64,000 nt of DNA from Gnetum montanum. Taxonomy: Eukaryota > Streptophyta > Gnetopsida > Gnetales > Gnetaceae. This document shows positions 56,089 to 64,000 of the stretch, piece by piece. The first letter of the stretch is position 1. Each line of letters starts with the position of its first letter. The DNA lies in contig MNCI01002075.1 in assembly GCA_015680685.1 (NCBI GenBank), positions 3,037-67,036 on the forward strand, in the 5' to 3' direction. The notes beneath the pieces are model-generated. The model saw only the letters and a list, made by a program, of their open reading frames with translations. It searched no databases and was not told the origin of the DNA. A program made the position numbers and the translations under genes.

Positions 56089-56990
56089 TGATGAAGTGCT
56101 CATCAGTCAATGCATTGACTAGGCTGTGTATACAAGGCCCCATATACATAGTCGTGTTGACACGGCCCCATCGATGCATCTATCCATTCATCTACATGGA
56201 CACATTTACGTAGCATCTATTCTAGCCTATAAATAAGTATGCTTCCGCCACACTTAGGTATCTTTTTGGAAATTGTAGTGAAGCTCTTGCATTTTGTTCT
56301 CATGAGAGTTAGAATATTTTCCAAGTGCCCACAGCAGGTGTGAGAAAGATGTCAGGCTCTTTATTTGAGCACTAATGTACTTGAGCCCATTGGTGTGATC
56401 GGCAATAAAGACGAGCTTTTCAAGAATTCCTTGCAGTAATTGGATTTAGTCATTTAAGCATTTAATAGTTTAATATTTCTATGCTTCAAATAATTCCTTA
56501 AGTTTTTATTGTTATCACTTTAATCATCATCGCTCTTTTATATCTTGTAAAACCATAAGTACGACCATCTCGAACATAAACCCAACACTTGGCAACCCAG
56601 TGATGCTTAACATCTGGTAATCTAGTAGTGGTTAGGGGATGCTCAGGATGTGCACAAAAGATGGAATCAGATGCTTATGCTAGGAATAGTTAAGAGGTAG
56701 AATAGGGTAATAATAGATTAATGCAATATTCCATTCCTTACATTTCACTTCAAGAATTAGACTCTAGAAGATAAAGAGAAAAGCCATAAAAATCATTTGC
56801 CTCAATCTCACTTAACCATTGCATCAGAACAACACAAGTAAGGTTGGGAAGACAACAACTATTCTAACATAAGGTTTTACTGGTTAGAGTTTAGTGTATG
56901 CAAGTGCTTAAAGTCTACGGAATTTGACCGAGTCGCATGTGAACACTGTGATTCGCATGGTTGGGCATAGGGGTACCTTGTCACTCATCA
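56089..56990 (+). repeat. Element G 3' LTR
   Basis: 902 bp, TGATGAAGTGCTCATC to TTGTCACTCATCA; same indel-free length as 43896-44797 with scattered transitions. Followed by CCAAC and then element F. Confidence 0.93.
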
Positions 56991-56995
56991 CCAAC

Positions 56996-58400
56996 CTTTG
57001 AAATGTTGGGGGTGCAAGGGTATTAATAGGGCTAGGGTTAGTCCAAAACACGAGGAGAGAACCACGTGGTAGTGGGGTAGTTGAGACTATGCTATACCCC
57101 AACTACTCTCTCCATTGAAGCAAAGGATGTTAAGCTATGTTGTCCTCTAACGGAGTGTGTGAGGTCGTAAAACTATGACTATGCTCTCAACTACATGTGC
57201 AAATGCTGAGAAGACCACAATGTACCTAAGAAAATGCCAAAAATGCAAATTTTGGAGACTATGCTCTAAGACTACACTATGCACTATGGGAAGTGGAGTT
57301 GAGCATAGTTATAATTTTGGGAAAAAGGAGAATGTCAAAATGATGCAAACACTTGCTAGAGGTGTGTTGGTGCTGAGGTGAATGTCAGTGCTGCATTGTG
57401 AAGGCCTTTGGAGGTCATTTTGCATATCTATGCTTGACTACGCTCTACATTGGGGGAGAGTGTAGTTAGAAACTTAGAAAAATTTTTGCACTAGAGCCTA
57501 ATTACACTCCCAACTAGGGGTGAGCATAGTCCCAAACTTAGACAAATTTGTGCAAAATCTAGCTTCTAGTTGTCTATGCTTAACTACGCTTTGGAGCATA
57601 GTCTTAATAGATAGAAAAATTTGCAAAAACTTAGGCTTTGATGTTGTGAAGGACTTTGGAGCTCCATGCATGGTTGGATGTAATTGAGCTATGCTCAAGA
57701 GTGCTCTAGATGGTAATATGCTAGGAGTAATAAGTGTAGGGAGTGCACTGGGGAGATGAAATGCAAACAAGGGAGGTAAAATTCAAACAAGTGTCTCAAT
57801 GTAGGATGCGAGGTTAGCATGGTTGACAATGAACATGGCATCAAGGTGTCTTGCTGCTAAAACATTAACCTCTCATTGGAATGCTCATGAGAGAGTCAAT
57901 ATGGATGGCACCAAGATGGCTTGCCCCTGAAGCATTGACCTCTTGTTAGACTGCTCATGAGAGACTTAATGTGAACTTAGGGCTACCATGTAGTTACATT
58001 GTGTGAGTGTCAGGGATGTGCAAGTTGTGCTATGCATGCGATGAAAACATATGAGGATGAAAAAGTGGATGTGTGTAGGCTATAACAGGATGAGGGATGT
58101 GCACTCTTGAGAGGCTTCGCTAATCTAATCAAGCACATTAGAGCAATGTGATGACTTACAGTTGTGATGAGATGCACCATTGCATGACCTTCTCCAGGGC
58201 TTCATCCTACAAACAAACTTTCAGGAAACAAGAAAACCACAAAACATGAAATGCAAGTGATATGCTAGATGCAAGGATGCTACAAATTCTTGAAAGGTTA
58301 AACCAGTTGCAAGTGCTTAGGAAGTTGATGAAAGTGTTGAGGACGATGATGATGTGAGTGCTCTAAAGGCTAGAATGATGGTAAGTGCTCCAGAAGATTA
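56996..58400 (-). other. Element F left LTR continuation and 3' non-coding region
   Basis: GAGCATAGT/GACTATGCTC motifs in both orientations at many places from 57080 to 57690 mark the rest of F's LTR. Its inner end and purine tract are not clear to me. A 70-bp direct repeat (57835-57904 and 57905-57974) follows, each unit starting ATGGCA and containing GCTCATGAGAGA. No gene. Confidence 0.5.
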
Positions 58401-58404
58401 GCAA

Positions 58405-58720
58405 AATGCCAGTTTAAGGTCCTGGCAAATCGTGGGTCTAGTTTAAGGTCCTGGTAGACTGTGGGTCTAGTTTAAGGTCCTAGCAGATCGTGGACCTAGT
58501 TTAAGGTCCTGGAAGATTCTGGGATTCTAGTTTATAGTTCTATCAAATTTTTGTGTGCTAGTTTAATGTCATAGCAAATGTGTGTGGTTGTACCAGTTTA
58601 ACGTCATGATTCAAAGAGGAGCTATACCAGTTTTAGCATCATGGAAAATGAATGTGCTAGTTTTAGCATCATGGTGGACAAGTTGTGCCAATTTTAGCAT
58701 CATGGTAGATGAGTGATTAC
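58405..58720. repeat. 29-35-bp tandem array (CTAGTTTAAGGTCCTGG type) in F
   Basis: AGTTTAAGG/AGTTTAATG/AGTTTTAGC cores at 58411, 58440, 58469, 58498, 58529, 58560, 58595, 58629, 58659 and 58690. The first three steps are exactly 29 bp, later ones 30-35. Same motif family as E 20045-20405. Confidence 0.88.
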
Positions 58721-58879
58721 CTTGCTTCATTGAGGTACAATGTTGCATGCATAATCATGTTATGTACCTGCAGGATCCTGCAAAATAACCTAAAAAAACA
58801 ACATCAAGTAGCACCTATTTTGCAAAGTCTATGTGCACAAATGAAAGGAAAGTAATGTGAAAAGAGATAGTTTTGGGTT

Positions 58880-59160
58880 ATTCTAGGCTACAACAGTAGT
58901 TTTGGATGCTTGTAGGCCCAGTGTGTTGCTTGTTTTGGGCCATTTTGGGCCACATGTATTGCGAGTTTAAGGCCATTGCAAAGGGGGTTGATAGTTTTAG
59001 GGTCATTTTAGGCTATACATCGCCAGTTTAAGGCCATGGCGGGCTAGAGGTTACTAGTTTAAGGACATGGTAAGTCATAGGTTACTATTTTTAGGCCATT
59101 TTAGGCTATGCATTGGAAGGAAATGCATTGCCAGTTTTAGGCCATACTGGGCCATGTGTT
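58880..59160. repeat. Diverged array of GTTTTAGGCCATTTTAGGC units in F
   Basis: Several copies of AGTTTAAGGCCATGG / TTTTAGGCCATTTTAGGCTA between 58880 and 59160, an offshoot of the preceding array with irregular spacing. Confidence 0.7.
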
Positions 59161-59282
59161 ATTTTTGTAGTTTTAGTTTGTATGATTTTTATGGGTTTTA
59201 ATGCTTTTCATGCATAAGATATGTGGATGAATGCATAAATAAAGCAAAAAAAATGCATAAACAAGGTGAAACAATGTGTAAG

Positions 59283-59719
59283 CTAAGCAAGTAGGCTAAA
59301 CATAAAAGCATAAACGAATGCAATGCAAGTGAAAGTAAGAAATGCATGACATGTAGCAATAAAGGGTAGGTAGGCACCTAGTGCATTGCTGGTCAAGGGG
59401 CTACCTTGGTTGTGTGGTTGCTTCTTAATATGGTATGGATTGGGAGGTGCATAGGGCCTAGGGTGCTCTAGGAGGTTGTTGGCTTCCACCACTCATTTTG
59501 GTGTGTTAGCTTCCACTGCTCGTTTGGGTGTGTTAGCCTTATGCATTTTGTTGGTTGACATAGGTGCATCACTAGGAAACTCCACCTCTAACATTTGCCA
59601 CATGTTGATGTTGTGGATAGCTAGAGGGGAAGCATTATTACCATGGATGATAACTTCACCACCTTCATATGAAAGGTGGAATTCTTTGTGGATTGGAGAG
59701 GAAACAACTTGCAACTAGG
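59283..59719 (-). CDS. Element F C-terminal segment after protease
   Basis: Two open pieces in one frame region: 59714-59493 (QVVSSPIHKEFHLSYEGGEV, then IHGNNASPLAIHNINMW) and 59492-59283, separated by one stop. The last ends in a hydrophobic run, FIATCHAFLTFTCIAFVYAF, and then the stop. The position and hydrophobic end match E (20545-20610), although the sequence is not conserved. In Tat elements this is where RT begins. Possibly a membrane-anchoring tail; no function known to me. Confidence 0.5.
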
Positions 59720-60180
59720 CCAACCAAGGCCTGCCTAAGATCAGGTTGAAGCCTGGAATTTCCTCTATAATGGTGAATTCTATAGAGGTGGGGAACTACT
59801 CCCTTGTCAGGAAGGCTATGTTTATGGAACCCTTGATAGTGACACGTGATCCATTGAAGGATTTTAGGCACATGATTTTAGTTGGCTGGATTTTCTTTGT
59901 AAGGCCCAATTTATCAATGATGTTGTACGGAACTACGTTTATTGCCACACCATTATCAACATGCACCCTATGAATCATGCATTATCCAACGCATATGCTA
60001 ATATATAGTGGAGCTATTATGACCTCCCCTTGTTCAAGGTTGACCTTGATTGTGTCATCGCAAAATTCTAGGGATGTTGAACCTGATTCATATGGCATAG
60101 GAGGCAACATCATTGCATGGATGGCATTCTCATCTACAGGGATGGCCTCTGTAATAGGAATCGAGGTCAACATTTAGGCC
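59720..60180 (-). pseudogene. Element F protease (nearly intact)
   Basis: SLEFCDDTIKVNLEQGEV, one stop, IHRVHVDNGVAINVVPYNII with active-site D-N-G at about 59955, LKSFNGSRVTIKGSIN, then FPTSIEFTIIEEIPGF and NLILGRPWLA at about 59770-59725. The ILGRPWL end is classic Ty3/gypsy. Only about three stops, each one transition from Gln or Trp codons. The E copy aligns over its whole length. Confidence 0.75.
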
Positions 60181-60499
60181 AGTGCTTCCTAGTGAGCAGA
60201 TGAGGTTATGACTAGGTCATACAAGCTCAGTGTTATGTTTTTTTGCTTATGTGTTTATTTCACTTAGGTTAATTTGTCTAAGAAGTCTTTGTCATTGGCC
60301 ATTGTGCTGGCCTTGACCTCTTCCATGTCTCCTGAGAGATAGATCTCTCGTAGAGGGGACTTGCGGTTAGTTTACTTAGCCTACTTGGGAGCCTCAGTGC
60401 TCGATTGTGCTTTGTTCGTTGTGGCCTTCACTTCGTCCATGGGGATTGTAGAGGTAGGGATTAGCTTCAATAGAACAAGCACTCTTTGATCTCATTGTT

Positions 60500-61030
60500 G
60501 CCTAGCTATTTTTCCTATGAGCCACTCATTTGGCCTCTTGTGTTGCCATTTAGCGGGTCTACCCATGTTGCTGATGGGGTCAACCCTTGGAGGAGAAGAG
60601 ACTGATACGTTGCCCATTGTCGGGCTTTGGGTAGGTGAGGGGCTAGCACATTATGACATCCTAATAACAAATGGTTGTTGTGCAGTTGTTGTTGTAGCAT
60701 ACTAGTTTAACATTGTAGCCGACGAACGATTTGGGTGCCAGTTTAACGTCGTAGTGGACAAACTGTGTGGATGCCAATTTAGCATTGTAGAGGATGATTG
60801 CTATGGGACCCTGATTGCAAAAGGTGTTGTGGGTACTTGAGGTGGCACTTTGACCACAAAGGAGGGCCTCTTACTCATGGAGGTCAAGGGGACCTTTGTG
60901 CTATTAGGAGGTACACAGACCACAAAAGGTTGTTTCACCGGTTTGGACTTGCCACCCATGCTGATGGTGTTTATGATGTAGGCGATGTTGTCTGCATTGG
61001 ATTAGCTCACTGCATCAAGCACTAGTTCAC
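60500..61030 (-). pseudogene. Element F KVPP-type repeat linker
   Basis: Minus-strand frames give VKQPFVVCVPPN, RPSFVVKVPPQ, PFAIRVP and AQPFVIRM, interleaved with SSTMLNWHPHS, TTTLNWHPNRS and ATMLN. This is the same alternation of PFV-KVPP and LNWH peptides as E 21800-22361. Stops at two places. Confidence 0.65.
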
Positions 61031-61099
61031 CCCTATCTATCCTTTTTTGCAAATCATCCTACAAAGCTTGATAGATGTTCATATTATGACCAGACATCT

Positions 61100-62918
61100 A
61101 GTGGTAGTGAAAGAATTCGTCTAGCCTGAAGTGTTGTGGGACTGGGAGCTCATTTGGTACTATTGAGGTGGGATTTCTTAGTAGTTCGCAATACATATCA
61201 TGATGTTGGTAGGAATCCTTAGACACTCATTTGTGTTGGATTTACCTAGCTTTCAATAGTTGTTCCAACAACTGTGAAGGCCTTACTAGCAACAATGTAT
61301 ACTTTGAGCGATCCTTGTGCTTAAAGTTGGACTTTGAAGTGGCTTGCGCTATGGCCCCTACTGATGTAGGTAGGTTGGTGCCATAGTTGGTGGCTTTGTG
61401 TGCTGGGGATTTGGGTTGCTTAGCCATTGAGCCTCGGTTGGTTGCTTTGACATGTGTGGTGATAGTTGCCACTATTGCATCTTGCTTTTTCATGTGCTGG
61501 TTTCTATAAGCCATGTAGGTTGGGTCCTTATTGGCTTATGCTACCTCCTCTATGCCCTTCATTTGGGCAAAGTCTTGGTTAAGAGACTTTAGTGCCACAT
61601 ATTATAGTTTAGACTTGATCAAGTCATTTACTGCATCCTTGAAGATGGCCAAGAGGTGCGTATCAATGATTGGCTCTTGTATTTCTTGTAACAAGGTGCT
61701 CTAGTGTTGGATGAATTTGGGCATGAACTCTAGGGGCCCTTGCTTGAACTACATGAGTTGGTTAAGGGTTTCTTAGGCTTCAAGTTGTACTTGAAGTGCA
61801 TCACAAACTGGCTTAAAAGATCCTTCAGGGAGGAGATGGAGGCCCAAGGTAGCACATAGTACTAGTCTAGGGCTTTGCCAATTAGTAACATGGGAAACAC
61901 ATACATGATGGCATGTGGCCATGCTTGCAACAATAGGCACTTGGACTTGAATGTAACCAAGTGTGCATTGGTATCCCCCTCATCATTGTACTTGGTGAGT
62001 TAAGGCAACAGGACCCTAGTTGGGAGAGTTAGTGGTGGCATCACAAGACTTATCAGATCATCCTTGTAGAAGTCCATCATGTGAACTATTTCAAAGGAGG
62101 TAGCCTTGAGCCACTTGGCCTCTTCTATCAAAATTTAGATCAACTAGAATGTCTGGTTCAAGTTGTGAGATGCACTAGCTATTTGCGTTGGTTGGGTTGT
62201 CTACTACATTGGTTGTACAACGGTGAAATGGATTATTGGTTGTGAAGCCACACAATGCGGTTGATGCATTGGCTATGCCATGGGTGTGGTGACTGAGGCA
62301 AGCCATGCATGCATGGATTGGAGGGATGCTAAGGGCACTGAAAAAACAAGGAGAACATAGGGTGAGTCATTTGGGGCATGGAGATGGCCCCTACATGAGC
62401 GTAGGATTGGGTAGGTGTGATTGTTGTTAGCAAAGATGTGTGACATGTATGGTTACCATCTCAGGGAGGATGGGTGAACTGAATCAAGGGGAAGCCATAC
62501 TGGGGAATGGTTGCTGGAAGATGGTGAAGGGGCTCTCACATTCGGACTGGGCTTTGAACTTGTCTTCTTCCTCCTATGAGGCTTCCTCATAGTTGGTCCC
62601 TACATCATGCTCGTTTGCACAGATGATTTGGGACAACAATTGGTAATAGAACTCTGTGAGTGGGATTATGTTGAATTAGGAAGGGATGTACTCTCTTCCA
62701 TCCTAGTGGATTTTTTTGAAGTCTTATTTTGCCTCTATATCAAGGCGATCCACAAGTAACCCTATTTGGATTTTGGCACAAACAAAGTTGTATTCGTCAT
62801 GGCTATGCACTGCATGCTTTGGGTGGATGGTGAAGGCATCAAGTGTGTTAGACATCAATGTGGAAGGCTGATCTAGATTCATGTTCATAGATCTAGTTGT
62901 GCGAGTTACTGTTTGCAA
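61100..62918 (-). pseudogene. gag: Element F gag (Tat-like, broken)
   Basis: Starts at about 62890 (MNLDQPSTLMSN), then SHDEYNFVCAKIQIGL...DIEAK, shared with E. A core with LTKYNDEGDTNAHLVTFKSK (about 62005-61950) and LLLQAWPHAIMYVFPMLLIG, ending near a SISSLKDLLSQFVMHFKYNL reading (about 61855-61790). Then a basic stretch with TTHVKATNRGSMAKQPKSP (about 61465-61410). Multiple stops and frame changes. Confidence 0.7.
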
Positions 62919-62923
62919 AAATA

Positions 62924-63045
62924 GCTAAGTTTGAAAACTGCAGAAAAACAACTAAGTGTTGAAACTACAGGAAAATGGCTAAGTCCAAAAAATGCAAAAA
63001 AATGGCTAAGTGTGGAACTATAGAAAATTGGCTAAGTGTGAACAC
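62924..63045. repeat. 27-bp tandem array, five units, in F's leader
   Basis: CTAAGTGT/CTAAGTTT/CTAAGTCC cores start at 62925, 62952, 62979, 63006 and 63032: steps 27, 27, 27, 26. Each unit runs CTAAGTGTGGAACTACAGAA-like with an A-rich end. Between gag and the PBS, the position of E's arrays. Confidence 0.88.
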
Positions 63046-63261
63046 TACGCTCTCTACACTAAGGGCTAACTACACTCTCCACCAACTATGCTCTATATGC
63101 TTAGAGAACAATGACCTAGAAAAATAGTGGAGAATGATGTGATTTTGGTTGTTATGTGAGGTCCCAATGAAATTGATAATAGGGTCCAATCTGCACCAAC
63201 AGGGGTGCAGAGAGCACGCAAGACAAACAACCAACAAAGACCTAAGAAGGAAATGGTAAAA
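63046..63261 (-). other. Element F leader beside PBS
   Basis: Non-coding, with ACTACGCTC/CTACACT motifs of the LTR type at 63046-63110. No AGATCT array like that of E. Confidence 0.5.
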
Positions 63262-63278
63262 CCCTCCTTCTAGTGCCA
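63262..63278 (-). other. Element F primer-binding site
   Basis: Minus strand TGGCACTAGAAGGAGGG, five bases from the LTR start at 63284; one transition from E's site. The tRNA is not identified. Confidence 0.65.
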
Positions 63279-63283
63279 AAAAT

Positions 63284-63330
63284 TGTAATGACCAAAAATG
63301 TTGGTTATTGGAATCACCAAGGGGTCAACA
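63284..63330 (-). repeat. Element F right (5') LTR, recognisable end
   Basis: TGTAATGACC...TTGGAATCACCAAGGGGTCAAC matches the left LTR end at 43188-43234. Beyond this the two sides diverge. Confidence 0.65.
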
Positions 63331-63391
63331 TATAGTGGTGAGTATTCTCACCTATCATGCAGGTGACCTAGGTTCGATCCACGAAAATGGC
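63321..63391 (+). pseudogene. tRNA-Asp-like sequence
   Basis: 71 bases laid out like tRNA-Asp: ATAT-AGTGGTG-AGTA D arm, anticodon loop CCTATCA (anticodon ATC where Asp has GTC), variable loop GTGAC, T loop TTCGATC. The 25-base D-arm region and GGTTCGATCC are nearly identical to plant tRNA-Asp. The acceptor, anticodon and T stems no longer pair, so it is a pseudogene or a tRNA-derived (SINE-like) sequence. It begins inside the shared LTR end of F; the left LTR shows only a faint match (CATGCA-GG-ACCTA). Confidence 0.7.
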
Positions 63392-64000
63392 ATTATAGTT
63401 GCCAAGTAGTAAAAATGCATACATATAATTCATAGGAATTCAACAAATGCTATACTGATTTTATGTAAAAAGCAAAATATATGCAATTGAGGTCCCCAAC
63501 TACATGTAAAATAATAATCATAATAAAAAGTATGAATTTCAATAGCTTCATAAAGCAATTCATCAATTTTCCCCACAACAACAGTCACCAAAGGGAGATG
63601 TATATAACTATGGAGTAACCTTGTTAGAAATTGCAACTAGTAGAATCCCAATTGATGAAAATCCTGATGGCTTTTGCAATTTACACAATTGGCTAGAGAA
63701 TTCATTTTTGGATAAATTAGAACAAGTGTTCCACAAAAGTTGGCATCCTAATGCATTGACGATACTTGGCTATGGTATATTGCATGTCCAACTTTATAAA
63801 GATGGCACTATGCTATACTAGTGAAAACCCTTACCAATGACCAGACATGACTTATGTTTCTAGTTTCTTGGAAGAACTGTCCAAGAGAATCAACATCTAA
63901 GTTTCATTTTCACCATTCAAAGTATATTATCCTCTAAGGCTTATCTATATTTTTGTATGCATGCATATTTCCTATCTCTTCAATGTGCTTAAGTTTGCAT
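63392..64000. other. Unresolved sequence at the right edge
   Basis: Either the rest of F's right LTR or unrelated DNA. The plus-strand frame 63609-63821 is open for about 70 codons (NPDGFCNLHNWLENSFLDKL, then FHKSWHPNALTILGYG), with an ordinary protein composition but no ATG near the start. I do not recognise it. Confidence 0.35.

Larger units (their letters stand above)
43896..56990 (+). mobile_element. Element G: Athila-like retrotransposon with an extra 3' gene
   Basis: Plus strand, 13.1 kb: 902-bp LTRs (43896-44797 and 56089-56990), PBS, gag, protease, RT-RNase H, integrase, a 2.3-kb spacer, a third ORF of about 830 codons, PPT. Target copies CCAAT/CCAAC. It is the best preserved copy in the window, yet each gene has several stops, and RT has FMDE in place of FMDD. 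The extra gene sits where Athila and other plant elements with envelope-like genes carry their third ORF. Confidence 0.93.
43188..64000 (-). mobile_element. Element F: second gag-protease LTR retrotransposon, host of G, cut by window edge
   Basis: Minus strand. The left LTR begins TGTAACGATTG at 43188 and is split by element G (43896-56990). The inner end of this LTR lies in about 57-58 kb but I cannot fix it. Inside: a 3' repeat region (57.8-59.2 kb), a C-terminal segment, protease, KVPP-type linker, gag, a leader with a 27-bp array, the PBS at 63262-63278, and the start of the right LTR at 63284 (TGTAATGACC). Same gene plan as E and no RT or integrase. LTR identity between left and right copies is visible only over about 45 bases, so the right side is decayed or altered. 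Confidence 0.7.

Overview
The window is repeat DNA from a plant nuclear genome. It is AT-rich, has no intact host gene that I can support, and is almost entirely LTR retrotransposons inserted into one another. The pol proteins are Athila-like Ty3/gypsy: a protease with LLDLGSGVN, an RT with FLDGYSGYNQIQI, a PBS resembling the 3' end of tRNA-Asp, and no chromodomain. Together with a plant RTE-type LINE tail and a copia fragment, this points to a large-genome seed plant. A gymnosperm is plausible from the age and decay of the copies, but the sequence does not prove it. Every pol gene is broken, mostly by stop codons of the kind made by C-to-T or G-to-A change.

Layout. 1-202: end of an LTR whose element lies to the left. 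218-9224 (minus): element A, a complete but dead Athila-like copy with a gag-protease deletion. 9225-13341: old single-copy-looking DNA with a LINE tail, two tRNA-like sequences in opposite orientation and a decayed copia gag/protease/pre-integrase stretch. 13342-42110 (plus): a composite Athila-like element with an LTR and gag (D), a second partial LTR and gag (C), no RT or integrase, and C's 3' region and LTR. Element E (16792-27010, minus) sits in C's gag, and element B (28952-38997, plus) sits further down in C. 42111-43187: AT-rich flank. 43188 to the right edge (minus): element F. Element G (43896-56990, plus) is inserted in F's left LTR. Near-matching 5-bp target duplications support insertions E, B, G and A.

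Two kinds of element are present. A, B, C, D and G share PBS, R-U5, gag and a long post-integrase region. That region has an internal polypurine-like motif, a hairpin-forming repeat in 1-3 copies and (A, B, G) a splice-acceptor-like GCAG/ATG. In G this acceptor leads into an extra gene of about 830 codons, related by pattern to plant retrotransposon ORFs of the Athila ORF-1 / putative plant transposon protein kind. E and F form a second lineage: long LTRs, Tat-like gag, a proline-rich KVPP repeat linker, a protease and a short hydrophobic C-terminus, and then no RT, RNase H or integrase. They look like a non-autonomous gag-protease family that would need enzymes from another element.

The strongest new-looking signals are periodic. 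E's leader carries AGATCT (one unit AGATCG) every 21 bp over eight units, directly beside about sixteen 20-bp units of a CAGCGTGTAG type. F's leader carries five 27-bp units. The U3 regions of all the Athila-like families are built from 14-bp units whose sequence differs between families while the period is kept. An N flanked by an exact 58-bp duplication in B marks an assembly join.
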